Origin: Lepidostoma basale
Taxonomy: Eukaryota; Arthropoda; Insecta; Trichoptera; Lepidostomatidae
Direction: 5' to 3'
Assembly (NCBI GenBank): GCA_022606425.2
Contig: JAHDVF020000016.1
Span: 1,952,501 to 2,016,500, forward strand
Length of the DNA stretch: 64,000 nucleotides
Shown here: positions 50,650 to 60,899 of the stretch, in pieces
How the letters are laid out: every line of letters begins with the position of its first letter
Numbering within the stretch: the first letter of the stretch is position 1
Position numbers and translations under genes: made by a program
Notes under the pieces: generated by a model
The model's input: the letters and a program-made list of their open reading frames with translations, nothing else
Database searches by the model: none
Told to the model about the DNA's origin: nothing

Positions 50650-51300
50650 TTAAATTTGAATGAATCGATGAAATAAGAAAACTGGGGGAAATACACTCAA
50701 GGCAATTAGAGCAAGTTACCGAATTTGTTTATCTAGGAAGCATGTTTACAAGAGATGGAATAATGGAGAAAGATATCGGAAGAAGTGTTGGAGCTGGAAA
50801 CAAAATAAATCGTGCACTCAAAGTCATTACCGCAAATAGAAATATATAGACTGAAGCAAAGATGGCAGTGCACAAAGGAGTTCTAGTCCCGACTCTTATG
50901 TATGGTAGTGATGCTTGGAGTTGGCAGAAGAAGGATGAAAGTAGGATAAATGCCGTAGAAATGAGGCCACTAAGAAGAATGTGCGGAAAAACAATGTATG
51001 ATAGAACACCTAATGATGAAGTAAGAAAGAAATGTAAGGCGGATGAATGCGTGATAAATAAAATAAAGTAAGGGTCACTTAGATGGTTTGGACATATGTA
51101 ACGACCTTGGCATGACCAAATTAATCAATTACTGAAAGGCGGCCATGACCGAAGTAGGAACAATCGACTAGCGTGCATGTCGCGATGTGTGAATGTATAT
51201 AGAAGAGGCCCGAGAATTATGCCAGGATAGAACAATGTGGAGATCCATCCTCTCTGCATAGCCCTCCGGGGAAACGGCGTGATGGTTAGTTAGTTAGTTA
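50650..51300 (+). pseudogene. LINE B tail, decayed
   Basis: TLKAIRASYRICLSRKHVYK-type frameshifted start (LEQVTEFVYLGSMFTRDGIM in another frame), MAVHKGVLVPTLMYGSDAWS, WQKKDESRINAVEMRPLRRM, TPNDEVRKKCKADECVINKI, an internal deletion around GHM*RP, then WHDQINQLLKGGHDRSRNNR and (TTAG)n at 51287-51300. Confidence 0.83.
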
Positions 51301-51424
51301 AATAGTTACTCAAAAGTCAAAAAACAGTGTTCACTCTCAAAAAATACTCAAAAGACAAAAAAAAATTCCACAAATTAAAAAATATGCATCATTTGTCCTC
51401 CACCTCACATCCAAAAAATATAAT

Positions 51425-52040
51425 ATGACGATATCTATTAATAAAACGAAATGCATAACAATATCAAAAGAGCCTCTTAGATGTAAACTGATCATCGATA
51501 GCACACCTATTGAGCAAGTCATGCGATTCATTTACCTAGGCATAGAGATCGGTAGCTACAGTGACCTATATGACGAGGTGCGAGCACAAACCGACAAAGC
51601 GACAGCCGCAGCCGTGGGTGGCTGCTTGCGCGACACCATATGGAGAAACAAACACACGCTTACCGTAAGTAAAAGTCGAGATATACAAGGCATGCGTTCG
51701 TCCCATCATGACGTATGGAACAGAGGTCAGAGCCGATACCAATAGAACTAAGAACCTTCTCAGAGTAGCAGAAATGCGAACCCTACGCTCCATCGCAGGC
51801 AAACCCTCAGAGATCGGATCAGAAATGAAACGATAAGGTCTGTATGTGGTGTTGAAGACATAGTGAGATGGGGAAAAAGCAGAAGGCGCTTTGGAGAGAC
51901 CCCGTAGACCGCGAGCAGCAAGAGATTACCAGGAAGGCCGTCAAAAAGATAGAGAGATGGCTGGACATCATCATCCCAGGACAGCTCACCGTCATAAACA
52001 GGTCATATGAGCTCACCAAGAGGAAGAAGAAGAAGATAAT
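51425..52040 (+). pseudogene. LINE D tail
   Basis: MTISINKTKCITISKEPLRC, KLIIDSTPIEQVMRFIYLGI, DEVRAQTDKATAAAVGGCLR, DTIWRNKHTLTVSK (frameshift), LRVAEMRTLRSIAG, RDRIRNETIRSVCGVEDIVR, WGKSRRRFGETP, RLPGRPSKR, ending (GAA)n-like AGGAAGAAGAAGAAG at 52020-52035. Confidence 0.85.
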
Positions 52041-52224
52041 ATTTAAATCAGAGGCGATAAATTTTGTTCTCTCAAGATTAAACTTTTTTTTTTAAATAAA
52101 TGTAATTATTATTAAAATCAAAATTTTAATGTTTACAATTATAAAAAATATGCATATTGCGCCTGGATATGAGTATACCCGTTAACGAAATAGCACCTCC
52201 AACCTCAACCGATACTGAAGATTA

Positions 52225-52425
52225 CTGTTTTAAATTTGTTCACGTGGACCGCATGGAGAATACAAGAATTGCAAACATGGTTAAGGATGAAAACCCAAGC
52301 AGCAAGAGATTACCAGGAAGGCCGCCGAAGAGATGGAGAGATGGCAGGACTTCATCATCCCAGGACAGCCCACCGTCACAAACAGGTCATACGACCTAAA
52401 CTAAGAGGAAGAAGAAGAAGAAGTA
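52225..52425 (+). pseudogene. LINE D 3' tail
   Basis: FVHVDRMENTRIANMVKDEN, PSSKRLPGRPPKRWRDGRTS, SSQDSPPSQTGHTT-stop, (GAA)n at 52409-52422. A second, shorter copy 190 bp after the previous one. Confidence 0.85.
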
Positions 52426-52502
52426 TCATTTGTATGTTTTTGTGAATGTATACTTATACTTGTATACGAATACTGGATTTTACCTACCGTGGGTTCATGA
52501 TT

Positions 52503-52940
52503 TAATTGTATCTCAATAGAGACGAAGATGCAAATTGGAAACTGAATATGGTTGATCAAGGTGTTTACAGGACTTATGACCTGTCATTGGTTGGGTTAAA
52601 GAAATTCTGCTTAATGCTTAATGAACATAAATCTCTATAGATGGCGTTAGTATGTAGATTATATATAGAGTGATCTTAAAAAGATTAACATATGTAATCA
52701 AAATCTTCATAGATGGCACATTGAAACTGACATGTGAAATTTGCATAGGACTTTAACATATTTACAACTTCCAAACATTTGACAGACATGGTCATAAAAA
52801 CAAATGTGGAATGGGGAATGTTGTAATTACATAAAGCGTGCGCTTAACCCAACCAATGACAGGTCATAAGTCCTGTAAACACCTTGATCAACCATATTCA
52901 GTTTCCAATTTGCATCTTCGTCTCTATTGAGATACAATTA
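52503..52940. mobile_element. fold-back MITE with perfect 97-bp arms
   Basis: The left arm 52503-52599 (TAATTGTATCTCAATAGAGA ... GTTGGGTTAA) equals the complement of the right arm 52844-52940. The centre (52600-52843) is 244 bp. It is the same family as 15554, 22378 and 12749, which lack the inverted second arm, so this copy is an inverted duplication. No coding capacity. Confidence 0.9.
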
Positions 52941-53309
52941 AATCATCATTTGTATGTTTTAATTATCTTTGGGGCAATCTTTCTACAGTTTTGATTCGCC
53001 TATATGAACCTTCCAGTGGGCGTAAATAATGTATGACGCATCTGGCGAAAGGCGAGCATTTTGACTTTTCACAAAACTTAGAATACATGAATAATTTACA
53101 TTTATTGAATATTTCTTTAAAGCAAGTGGCCGCTTCCCTAGATCCATTTGCATAAACCGAGATATTCTTTATTAATATGCTGTAGGATGGTCAGAGTGCG
53201 TACATTTATCACCGAAGAAGGCTGTTACTATCTGACATACAACAGACAAATTATAAAAAAATGGTGCATTCGAAACATATCAAATTAATAAAAAAATAAA
53301 TAATAAAAT
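52941..53309. other. unassigned sequence
   Basis: No supported gene or repeat; a mixed stretch. Confidence 0.35.
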
Positions 53310-53447
53310 CGTGACAGTCAACAACAGCAACATTAGCGTGAATAGTGAAAATTTGGAGCAAGTAGATGAGTTTGTGTATTTAGATGGTGTGTTTACAAGA
53401 TATGGGCGAGTGGAGAGGGATATTAAAGAAGGCGCTCAGAGCTCTTA
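53310..53447 (+). pseudogene. LINE A, left part of split copy
   Basis: SNISVNSENLEQVDEFVYLD, GVFTRYGRVERDIKE. Interrupted by a tSINE and resuming at 53695 (RLGTGNKVNCALKVVIANKN). Confidence 0.82.
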
Positions 53448-53660
53448 CCACTCAGCCACGAAGGCGACGACCTTCGTGGCTGAGAGGTAAGAGCTCTGAC
53501 TTCCATTCCGAAGGTTCCGGGTTCGATCCCCGGCGATGGCAGTGTGATTGTCACACTGTCTTTGGTCTGGTGTAGAATTCACGTGACAATAAAATGGCGA
53601 TAGATTGGCTACCTATCACATGTCATAAGAATCAACATAATAGCTAAAAAAATAAATGTA
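53435..53660 (+). mobile_element. tRNA-derived SINE (tSINE) with inverted head duplication
   Basis: A box-like TGGCTGAGAGG (53477-53487), B box GGTTCGATCCC (53520-53530), then CAGTGTGATTGTCACACTGT, GGTCTGGTGTAGAATTCACG, CACATGTCATAAGAATC. The first ~30 bp of the head are preceded by their own inverted copy (GAGCTCTTACCACTCAGCCA at 53438), making a hairpin at the 5' junction. Confidence 0.83.
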
Positions 53661-53694
53661 TACAGTAATTGGGTTCAAACGACCTGTTGTATTC

Positions 53695-54268
53695 AAAAAA
53701 AAAAAAAGGTTGGGGACAGGCAACAAAGTGAATTGTGCACTTAAAGTTGTCATCGCAAACAAAAACCTATCAAAAAAAGCTAGAATGGCAGTGCACAATG
53801 GTGTTCTTCTACCGACCCTTATGTATGGAAGCGAAGCATGGAACTGGCAAAACAAGGATGAAAGTAGAATAAATGCAGTAGAAATGAGATCTCTTAGACG
53901 AATTTGTGGATTCTCTGTGTATGATAGAGTGTCGAATGAAAATATAAGAAGAGAATGCGGTGCGAATGATGGTGTTATGAACAAAATAGGATCATTAAGA
54001 TGGTTTGGGCATATGGAAAGAATGAATGAAGAAATAATGGTAAAAAAAAGTATATGTAAACGATGTAAATGAAACCAGAAATAGAGGAAGACCGAGGAAA
54101 ACGTGGCACGATCAAATAAATCAAATATTGAATGTCGGCCATATCAGAGAAATCGACGCGCGTGCATGACACGATGTATGAATGTTGAGGAACGAGATAA
54201 ATATGTCAGGAAAGAAAAGTGTGGCAGTCCATTCTCTCTGCCTACCCCTTCGGAGAGACATATAAATC
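53695..54268 (+). pseudogene. LINE A, right part of split copy
   Basis: KVNCALKVVIANKNLSKKAR, MAVHNGVLLPTLMYGSEAWN, EMRSLRRICGFSVYDRVSNE, WFGHMERMNEEIMVKK (frameshift at an A run), RGRPRKTWHDQINQILNVGH, RACMTRCMNVEE. The tail stops at CGGAGAGACA without (TTAG)n and abuts the gamma-prime fold-back. Confidence 0.85.
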
Positions 54269-54710
54269 AAATAGATATATTATTTCTTCTATATAAGCCA
54301 TACTTTGTGTTGTTATGATGTTTTTTTTTCTATTTTTCTTTTTTATGCACTTTGGATATACGAGTACAACACTTACATTAAAAAATAAAATTATATAGAC
54401 ATGTTTCGGACAAACAGTCTTTCAGTAAAGATACATTTTAAAAATATTATTAAATTGTTGTTGTTTACATGATCTGACAGATATTATAATATCTGTCAGA
54501 TCATGTAAACAACAACAATTTTATAATATATTTAAAAATATATCTTTACTAGAGGACTCTTTGTCCGAAACATGTCTGTATAATATTATTTTTTAATATA
54601 AATGTTGTATTTACAAAGTGTATAAAAAAGAAAAATAGAAATAAACCACCATAACAATACAAAGTATGGCGTATATAGAAGAAAAAATATATCTATTTGA
54701 TTTATAAAAA
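54255..54710. mobile_element. gamma-prime fold-back element
   Basis: A near-perfect 455-bp palindrome. Left arm TATAAATCAAATAGATATAT, CATACTTTGTGTTGTTATGA, GACATGTTTCGGACAAACAG; right arm the mirror ending ATATCTATTTGATTTATA. The centre pair CTGACAGATATTATAATATC / GTCAG is at 54475-54505. Motifs at 54403-54435 (minus, CTGAAAGA box) and 54550-54583 (plus, CTAGAGGA box) keep GTCCGAAACATGTC, but the first boxes are damaged. Confidence 0.85.
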
Positions 54711-55409
54711 TACTTAATCAAGAGAGTGGATTAATTGATTTCGAATTAAGAATGACAGTGAAAGCTTAAATCACTTGTTATGGCGTCGTATACAATACGA
54801 ATTATGTACTGCGCACGCTATACGAGTACATTGTGGGGTTGGGAGCGCCGACCACACATCCTCCAGAAATCTTTAGAGAACATATTTTTACTTTACAAGT
54901 TTCCATTACTTTACTACCCCTAGGAGGTACTCTGGGGTCACGTGGAGTTATGGAACTCGGGAGGGCTGAATTATTAAGAGGAATGTGGGGAGGAATGGAG
55001 GATGAACTAAACCCGGGCCGAATAATACAAGGATTGATCCTGTTTACATTTTGTACACTTTAACTCTTAGTTATAATACCTTATTATATTAAAAGCTTCA
55101 TAAAATATTCTTGAAACATATAGTAACAAAGCTAAAATGGCAGGGCACAATGATGTTCTTGCACAGACCCTTATTTGAATGGAATATTGTTACTTGGACA
55201 AAGATTATTTTTTCTTCTATATTCGCCTTCACATTGAGTTGTGGATTCATATTTGAATAAATATAATTATACTTTGAATTACACTTTTTATGTTTACTGA
55301 ACTCAGAGATGTTTTTCAGTTCATTGAAAATAATCATACATTTAATAAAGAAAACAGTATTGAAAATTTGCATATTAATAATAAAAACCTAACTTCAAAC
55401 AATTTAGAA
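54711..55409. other. unassigned sequence with short element pieces
   Basis: A weak LINE A/B-like SKAKMAGHNDVLAQTLI at 55120-55175. TATATTCGCCTTCACATTGA and TGGATTCATATTTGAATAAA at 55215-55265 match the flank at 40885 (inverted) and 56410. A 76-codon frame at 54833 has no recognised domain. Confidence 0.35.
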
Positions 55410-55495
55410 ATTGTATTGCTTCGAATCTATCTTGCCTTCTGTCGAACCATCTTTCTGCGTTCATGGTATTGTTAAACATTGTATAATATATACAT
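55410..55495 (+). pseudogene. LINE H 3' UTR, left part
   Basis: TCTGTCGAACCATCTTTCTG, CGTTCATGGTATTGTT match the LINE H 3' UTR at 40695-40740. Interrupted by a fold-back MITE; resumes at 55885. Confidence 0.7.
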
Positions 55496-55884
55496 TGGTT
55501 ATTAAATACATTCCTTCTAGGAGGTTGAAGGGGAGGATTATGCAAAAAAAAACATTTTTGAGATAAAATGAACTTAAGTTTTTTTTAATTCATCAACGTC
55601 AGGTGTTTAAAAATTAAATCAAAAATAACTGTTTGTCATAATCAATTTCTTTTTTAATAAGTGAATAAAACAGGCATTCAGTATCAACACAAAAACTAGA
55701 ACTGTGTGTCCACGTTAGGAAATACCAGACGGAAATTTTAAACATTTTAATTATTTTATTTACAAATTCTAAGAGTCGATAAATTAAAAAAAACTTAAAT
55801 TCGTTTTGTCTCAAAAATGGTTCACTTTTGCATAAGACCTTACATAACCTCCTAGAAGGAACGTATTCAATAACCAATAACCCT
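55490..55884. mobile_element. fold-back MITE with ~100-bp arms inside LINE H
   Basis: The left end ATTGGTTATTAAATACATTC CTTCTAGGAGGTT is mirrored at the right by AACCTCCTAGAAGGAACGTA TTCAATAACCAAT. The arms extend inward (TTATGCAAAA, TTTTTGAGA, AACTTAAGTTTTTTTTAATT). Removing it rejoins the LINE H tail; TA flanks fit a TA target but are not decisive. Confidence 0.82.
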
Positions 55885-56052
55885 TTAAAATATTATATTA
55901 TAACTGTACTCAATAGATAACGTAAACATTTATATTTTTTGTAATGTCTGATGAGAAAATAAACTGATTTGATTCGATTCGATTCGATTCGATTCGATTC
56001 AATTCGATTCGATTAGATTTGATTTGATTTGATTTGATTTGATTTGATTTGA
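55885..56052 (+). pseudogene. LINE H 3' end with (TTGAT/TTCGA)n tail
   Basis: ACTGTACTCAATAGATAACG, TTTTTTGTAATGTCTGATGA, AATAAACTGATTTGATTCGA, then ~80 bp of pentamer repeat (55970-56052) switching from GATTC to GATTT units. Confidence 0.85.
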
Positions 56053-57229
56053 TCCTGTCGACGTGTGGAGCTAGTCCTATGCGCTAGGAGTGACCCAGTT
56101 GATCTGCCTTGATACCCACGTGTGCTGTTAAGCGTTTTTATGTTAGCCGGTTGGAAGTTGGCTGATGAGTTGATCTGTGAATATTTGATGTCGGGAGGGT
56201 TGGATTCATTATGCATGACCGCCCGTCTTCCTAACTTCGTGTCAGAAATACTGTTTCACTCAAATTGTGCGGAAATCTGAGAAGAGATTCATCAAATTCT
56301 AGCGCGAAACTACACATTTATTAATTCATAAGAATGATAGCATTTGCTTAATGGCAGTGCACAATATTGAAAAGTGATTAAGATGTTTTGAAAACACAAC
56401 GTTTAAAAAAATATATTCAAATGTGAATTCACAAGACAAATTGATGGTGAATATTGAGGAAATTTGTATTTTTATTTTCATTGTTTACAATAAACTTCAA
56501 CCAAGCAATTTCAATTAACAACATAAGTACACTTTCATATAATATATTATATATTTAAAAATCGTTTGTAACGCGAATAAAATTAAACACTCAATGATAT
56601 TTCCCGAAACACAAACATACTTCAACAATATTAACTGTTAAAATCTATAACACTGTTAAAATATCACAATTTTTATAACTCTTTGTGAGTTTTGCGTAAG
56701 TAACTTTATCTATTTGGCAAAAGGTCCCAACTGCTTTTTTATGAACTTTACAGGAGAACAAAAATTTGATTTTTACATTATTTTGATTCTTTATAAAAAT
56801 GTTATTTGTGTTCGAAACTGTTTCTTTCAAATGTCAACTTACGCAGCATAACGTTATCTACAAGATATATCAGTAACTAAATTAAAAAAATATGTATACA
56901 TATTTTAAAAAAATAGGAGTTGAATGCATTTTTACATAAAAAAAATGTTATAAAAAAAAGTACAGCTCTAAAGTTTTGTCAAAACATAAAGTGTGCAAAA
57001 CTAATACTGATTTTTAACTCTATTTCACAAAAAAACGCATCTGGGACCTTTTGTCAAATAAGTACCGAGTTGTTTAAATAAAGGGAGAGAGCAAAAAGTG
57101 TATAAAAAAAAAATGTTATAACATTGTTGTAAATTAAACAGTTATTAATGTTGAAGTATCAAAGTGCTTCGGCGGAAACGATGGACTATTAAAAAAATCG
57201 TGTTTTAGAAGTAAAGTAAAAGAACTGAC
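56053..57229. other. intron start of the receptor gene, unassigned
   Basis: 56053-56230 is GC-richer with no motif. 56410-56470 carries the TATATTCAAATGTGAATTCA flank also seen at 40885. 57140-57175 has the TTAATGTTGAAGTATCAAAG beta-element flank, ending only ~50 bp from the receptor donor at 57229. Nothing else is supported. Confidence 0.35.
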
Positions 57230-57984
57230 CTTGAATTGGACCGCTTTGAAGAGTCGTGCTTCTTCCCCCCTTGCAGATTGGGCAGATCCTTCTGCCGCTT
57301 CTTTGTCTCCCTCCAGATTCTCCAGTACAATATACACATCACCGTCACGGGAACATAGAAAGCTGCGATAGCAGTCCCGAACGTAATATAGTGATTAGTT
57401 TCGATAAACTGAATGTAACAAGCGTTCGGCGGCACTGTCCTCTGCCCTTCTATGTAGGGCCAAGCGAAGATCCAAGGCGGCCACAGGAGAAGGCTTATGC
57501 CCCAAGCGCTGCCTATCATCATGGCCGCTTTCCCCGTCGTCCTCTTGGCCCTGTAAGTCAACGGCCTCGTGACGCTGAAGTAACGGTCGAAGCTGATGAT
57601 CAGCAGGTTCAGAACGGAAGCGTTAGAAGCCAGGTAATCCAGGGCCAACCACGTGTCGCAGATGTGCGGACCTAGCGGCCAGTAGCCCATGATGATCGAG
57701 ACTGTGAACAGAGGCATCGAGATCAAGCCGATGGCGAAGTCGGCCACCGCGAGCGAGAACAGGAAGTAGTTGCTGATGGTCTGGAGTTGCTTGTCTATCT
57801 TGAAGGAGATCATCACCATGCAGTTGCCGACGACCGTGAGCACGGAGAGGATGGTGGCGATGATGGCGATGATGACCATCTGCAGGATGCTGAAGCGGTT
57901 GGGGGGCGCGGCGGTCGCCGGGGGCGCGGCCGTGGCATTGCCCAGCAGCGCGCCCAGCAGGCCCAGCTCCTGGGACGTGCTCAT
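57230..57984 (-). CDS. mAChR-A: muscarinic acetylcholine receptor A-type, exon for N-terminus to TM5
   Basis: ATG at 57982-57984; 251 full codons plus two bases before the donor (AAG|GTCAGT, intron from 57229). This is a rhodopsin-class GPCR. TM1 is ~33-57 (GN at 53-54), TM2 ~70-93 (LAVAD), TM3 ~108-130 with ligand Asp116-Tyr117 in [12 protein letters not shown], and DRY at 133-135. TM4 is ~153-175 (WPP), Cys109 and Cys189 form the extracellular pair, and TM5 is ~199-222. Then [18 protein letters not shown] and KRSNS open loop 3. There is one N-glycosylation site at Asn16. The [20 protein letters not shown] signature is muscarinic; the short Ala/Pro N-terminus and loop 3 fit the insect A type (Gq-coupled, acetylcholine receptor at the plasma membrane). 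A high-GC island in AT-rich DNA. TM6-7 are not in the window. Confidence 0.93.
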
Positions 57985-58020
57985 GCTGGGCCCTCACCTC
58001 ACATCTTCGCAGCTGCTCAC
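57985..58020 (-). other. mAChR-A: putative 5' UTR part of the receptor exon and splice acceptor
   Basis: On the minus strand CTGTTCCAG (58021-58029) precedes GTGAGCAGCTGCGAAGATGT just upstream of the ATG. A 3' splice site there would make the start-codon exon an internal exon with upstream non-coding exons to the right. The pyrimidine tract is weak. Confidence 0.4.
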
Positions 58021-58109
58021 CTGGAACAGACGACACTTCATCAGACACAATTAAAATAAAGGACACACGCTTAACTTATTGCAAGAATTAGAAATCAATA
58101 TACATATTG

Positions 58110-58545
58110 AAACACTTCTTATTCTTTCTGTGTCCCATTAGGTTTACCTAACGTTGACTATCACCCTTGAGTAGGCATCCCTGTCCTGGGCAGCTTGGAA
58201 CAGCTCCTCCACGGTCCTGAGCCCTGTCCACTCTCGGATGTTCTTCAGCCAGGAAACCTGCCTTCTCCCAACACCTCGTCGACCCTCAATCTTACCCTTT
58301 AAGATCAGATGTAACATGGGCCAAGTAAGACACTTTACGGACTTTGATGTTGGTCAGCAACTCGTCAACTCTGGCTCTATGGAGAACGTTTGTGTTGCTG
58401 ACCATGTCAGTCCAGGAGATGCGTAACATCCTTCGGTGTATCCACATCTCAAAGGCCTCTAATCGGTTCATAATATTGACTTTAAGGGTCCATGACTCCA
58501 CCCCGTATAACAGCACTGACCAAACATAGCATCTGACTATTCTTT
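58110..58545 (-). pseudogene. LINE C C-terminal tail
   Basis: Minus strand: MLLYGVESWTLKVNIMNRLE, AFEMWIHRRMLRISWTDMVS, NTNVLHRARVDELLTNIKVR, KVSYLAHV, then in other frames RRGVGRRQVSWLKNIREWTG and EELFQAAQDRDAYSRVIVNV. Lies in the putative 5' region of the receptor gene. Confidence 0.85.
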
Positions 58546-58604
58546 GTCGTAATTTTAAATTACTTTAAAACACTTTGTTTATTATCCACAGAATATTTAA
58601 AAAA

Positions 58605-58643
58605 ACACGACATGATTCGGAGGATACCTCCATCTTCAGGTGT
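58605..58643 (-). ncRNA. alpha hammerhead-like motif, one core change
   Basis: Minus strand: helix I ACAC/GTGT (four pairs), CTGAAGA, T, helix II GGAGG-TAT-CCTCC (five perfect pairs), GAATC for GAAAC, AT, GTC. Followed by GTTTTTTTAAATATTC. The single A-to-T change after GAA probably weakens helix III. Confidence 0.6.
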
Positions 58644-58997
58644 AAATATATAATAAAAACTAAACTAAATAAGACTAATATAAAAAACGCATTTAAAATT
58701 CGATACAATATATATAATTTAAAAAATAACCTGGGCTCATTGTTATAAGTACTATTAATTATTTTTATCAGTAAGAAATAATAAATAATATTAAACAATA
58801 AAATAAAGATAATAAAAAAATATTTAATTGTAATTTAGCAAAAAAAAACAATTTGAAAAGACATAAATAAATTATTAATTTGCATATGATTGGGAATGGG
58901 AGCTTGAGAGACTAAAAATAGACATAAGTATTTAAGGAGAAAGGAGTAAAATGAGGAATCTGATAATTAATTACGTTTTCAACCATTTTCACCTAAA
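58644..58997. other. unassigned AT-rich sequence
   Basis: Very AT-rich, likely the body of the alpha element whose motif is at 58605. No coding frame recognised. Confidence 0.35.
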
Positions 58998-59425
58998 AAT
59001 AACTAACTAACTAACTAACTAACCATCACGCCGTCTCCCCGAAAGGGTAGGCAGAAAGAATGGACTGTCACACTTTTACTGATGCGGCACTCCATCCTTC
59101 TCTTTTCGCCCCGCGGGAGACGCGATGTGATGGGTTGCGAACCTCATCGCCACCAATAGGCATCTCCCGCGCACACTTCGATCTTCCAACATCCTCAAAA
59201 TAAATCTAAAACAAATAATATAAAATACAATGATATAAAATAAAATAACAAAATAAAAATAATTTAATACAAAATGTTATTTTTAGATGGTGCACATTTG
59301 TCTATTTAATTTATGTTCCACGAATCCACCGTTTTTTAAATTTAGCACATAATGTAGTAACACATAATGTTTTTCCGATGTTGCACATGCTGACATGGAC
59401 GATCCGGACTTTTGTGTTTATTAAA
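58998..59425 (-). mobile_element. S2 element
   Basis: (TTAG)n complement at 59000-59023, LINE A 3' end, GAGACGCGATGTGATGGGTT, CATCTCCCGCGCACACTTCG, TTATTTTTAGATGGTGCACA, ATGCTGACATGGACGATCCG. The far head is truncated at about 59425. Confidence 0.8.
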
Positions 59426-59561
59426 AATATTAAAACAAAAATTGTTTTCTATGATTTGGCTTTGAATTCATACTATTTTGTGTTTTCAAAATTCCTCTAC
59501 CGGACAAATTAATACACACTTTACTCTAAGAAAAACGAATTTTGTCAGCATCCAATAGGTA

Positions 59562-59597
<36 letters not shown>

Positions 59598-60179
59598 GCT
59601 GGAATAGCTGGTGAAGCATTATAAACACGTGAAAAGCATCAAAATTTTCAATAACAACAACTGTTTGAATACTAATGAAATGTTTATGTGAAAATTATGG
59701 GAGCACAAAATTGGCCTACATATTAAATTACTCTGGACATCCGATATTTCTCGTCAAATCGCAAAGGACGAGATTTCCTATTAGAGCACAGAGTTATTCG
59801 ATTCGCCCTCGGGGGTGATTCTTAAATTACGAGAAGGCGAAATGAACTACGACATTGAAACGAGACTTTTCAAACATTGTATGCACAAACAAAACAACAA
59901 AAAATGTAAACTCGAGTAAACTGTTTATAATACATCTTTAAAATCATTAAAAATTAGTTCAGTAAAATCCTTCGAAACAATCAACTGTTACCAGGTAAAT
60001 TTTTTTATCTTGAATAGTGGTTTTCAAAGTGTGTTCCGCGGAGACCTGGGGCTCCACAAGGCCTCGGCGAAGGCTCCGCTTCGACAAGCAGCATAATAAA
60101 TATATAATAATGCTACGTATTTATTGATGGTTGAGGCATTAGTTTTGTAAAACTCCATTATAAATTTATAACAGTAAAC
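59426..60179. other. unassigned; (ATT)n and possible hAT terminus
   Basis: (ATT)n at 59567-59595. AGTGGTTTTCAAAGTGTGTT then CCGCGGAGACCTGGGGCTCC at 60014-60055 resembles hAT-type termini (CAGTGGTTCTCAAA class), but no matching second end or duplication was found. Confidence 0.35.
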
Positions 60180-60275
60180 ACGAATGTTTATTGGTTTTAC
60201 TTGGATTAAATTTATATAAATTATACAAATTGTAACAAATTTGTTTCGCTTTGCGAGGGCATTCTCAAACTGATG
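60180..60275 (-). mobile_element. theta element (uninterrupted Helitron target)
   Basis: TTGGTTTTACTTGGATTAAA, TTTATATAAATTATACAAAT, then the theta motif. It corresponds to 26900-26962 joined to 27536-27610, so it serves as the empty site for the Helitron there. Confidence 0.75.
60234..60268 (-). ncRNA. theta hammerhead-like motif (U3/A8 type)
   Basis: Minus strand: TTGAGAA box, unpaired T, hairpin GCCCTCGCAAAGC (weak), GAAAC, AAATTT, GTT. Helix I GT/AC next to the core. ACAAATTTGT is self-complementary. U3 and A8 as in epsilon. Confidence 0.5.
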
Positions 60276-60493
60276 AAGAATTAGAGGAAGACCGAGGAAA
60301 ACGTGGCACGATAAAATAAATCAAATATTGAATGTCGGTTACCTGAGGAGTCAGAGAAATCGACGCGCGTGCATGACACGATATATGAATGTTGGGGAAA
60401 CGAGAGAAATATGTCAGGAAAGAAAAGTGTGGCAGTCCATTCGTTCTGCCTACCCCTTCGGGGAGACGGCGTGATGGTTAGTGAGTTAGTTAG
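60276..60493 (+). pseudogene. LINE A 3' tail
   Basis: RGRPRKTWHDKINQILNVGY, LRSQRNRRACMTRYMNVGET, REICQERKVWQSIRSAYPFG, ETA-stop, then GTGATGGTTAGTGAGTTAG. 5'-truncated directly at RGRPRKTW, joined to the theta element. Confidence 0.87.
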
Positions 60494-60899
60494 TTAAGAC
60501 ATTATCAAATACCTTAGATATTAGTGGTTATTGGGTATTTCGATTACTTCTTTTGATTTTATGCTGTCGGGGTGTGATTCAGTTAGCTGTGAGCCTGGAA
60601 TCGCCCCCTACCACGTGCAGTGAAAATCGATACCTAATTAGAGGCTTCCCCCAGATTACGCAGTAAACGAGATAACTAGACCTAACCAAGTGGCGACTCA
60701 AAGAAAGTGGCCGATTTGGGGTGGCGGCGGTGGGACCGCTTACCCATCAAACGGGTCCATCAGCCGTGAAATTGCTGACAAACAATTATGCTTTGGTATC
60801 AAAAATACACAAATATTTCAATTTTCCAACATAGTTATATTCTTCCCTTGCGCTGTACGGATTCGCCATAAAAATCCTTGATACCAGTGTTTAATTAAT
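60494..60899. other. unassigned sequence
   Basis: A GC-richer part at 60560-60770 with no supported frame or splice context. Confidence 0.3.

Noticed and set aside
54833..55063. 76-codon frame with hydrophobic stretches
   Set aside because: No homology recognised, no splice sites, no conserved neighbours.
57256..58066. Long frames on both strands overlapping the receptor exon
   Set aside because: Shadow frames of a GC-rich coding exon; the muscarinic frame alone shows conserved motifs and splice sites.
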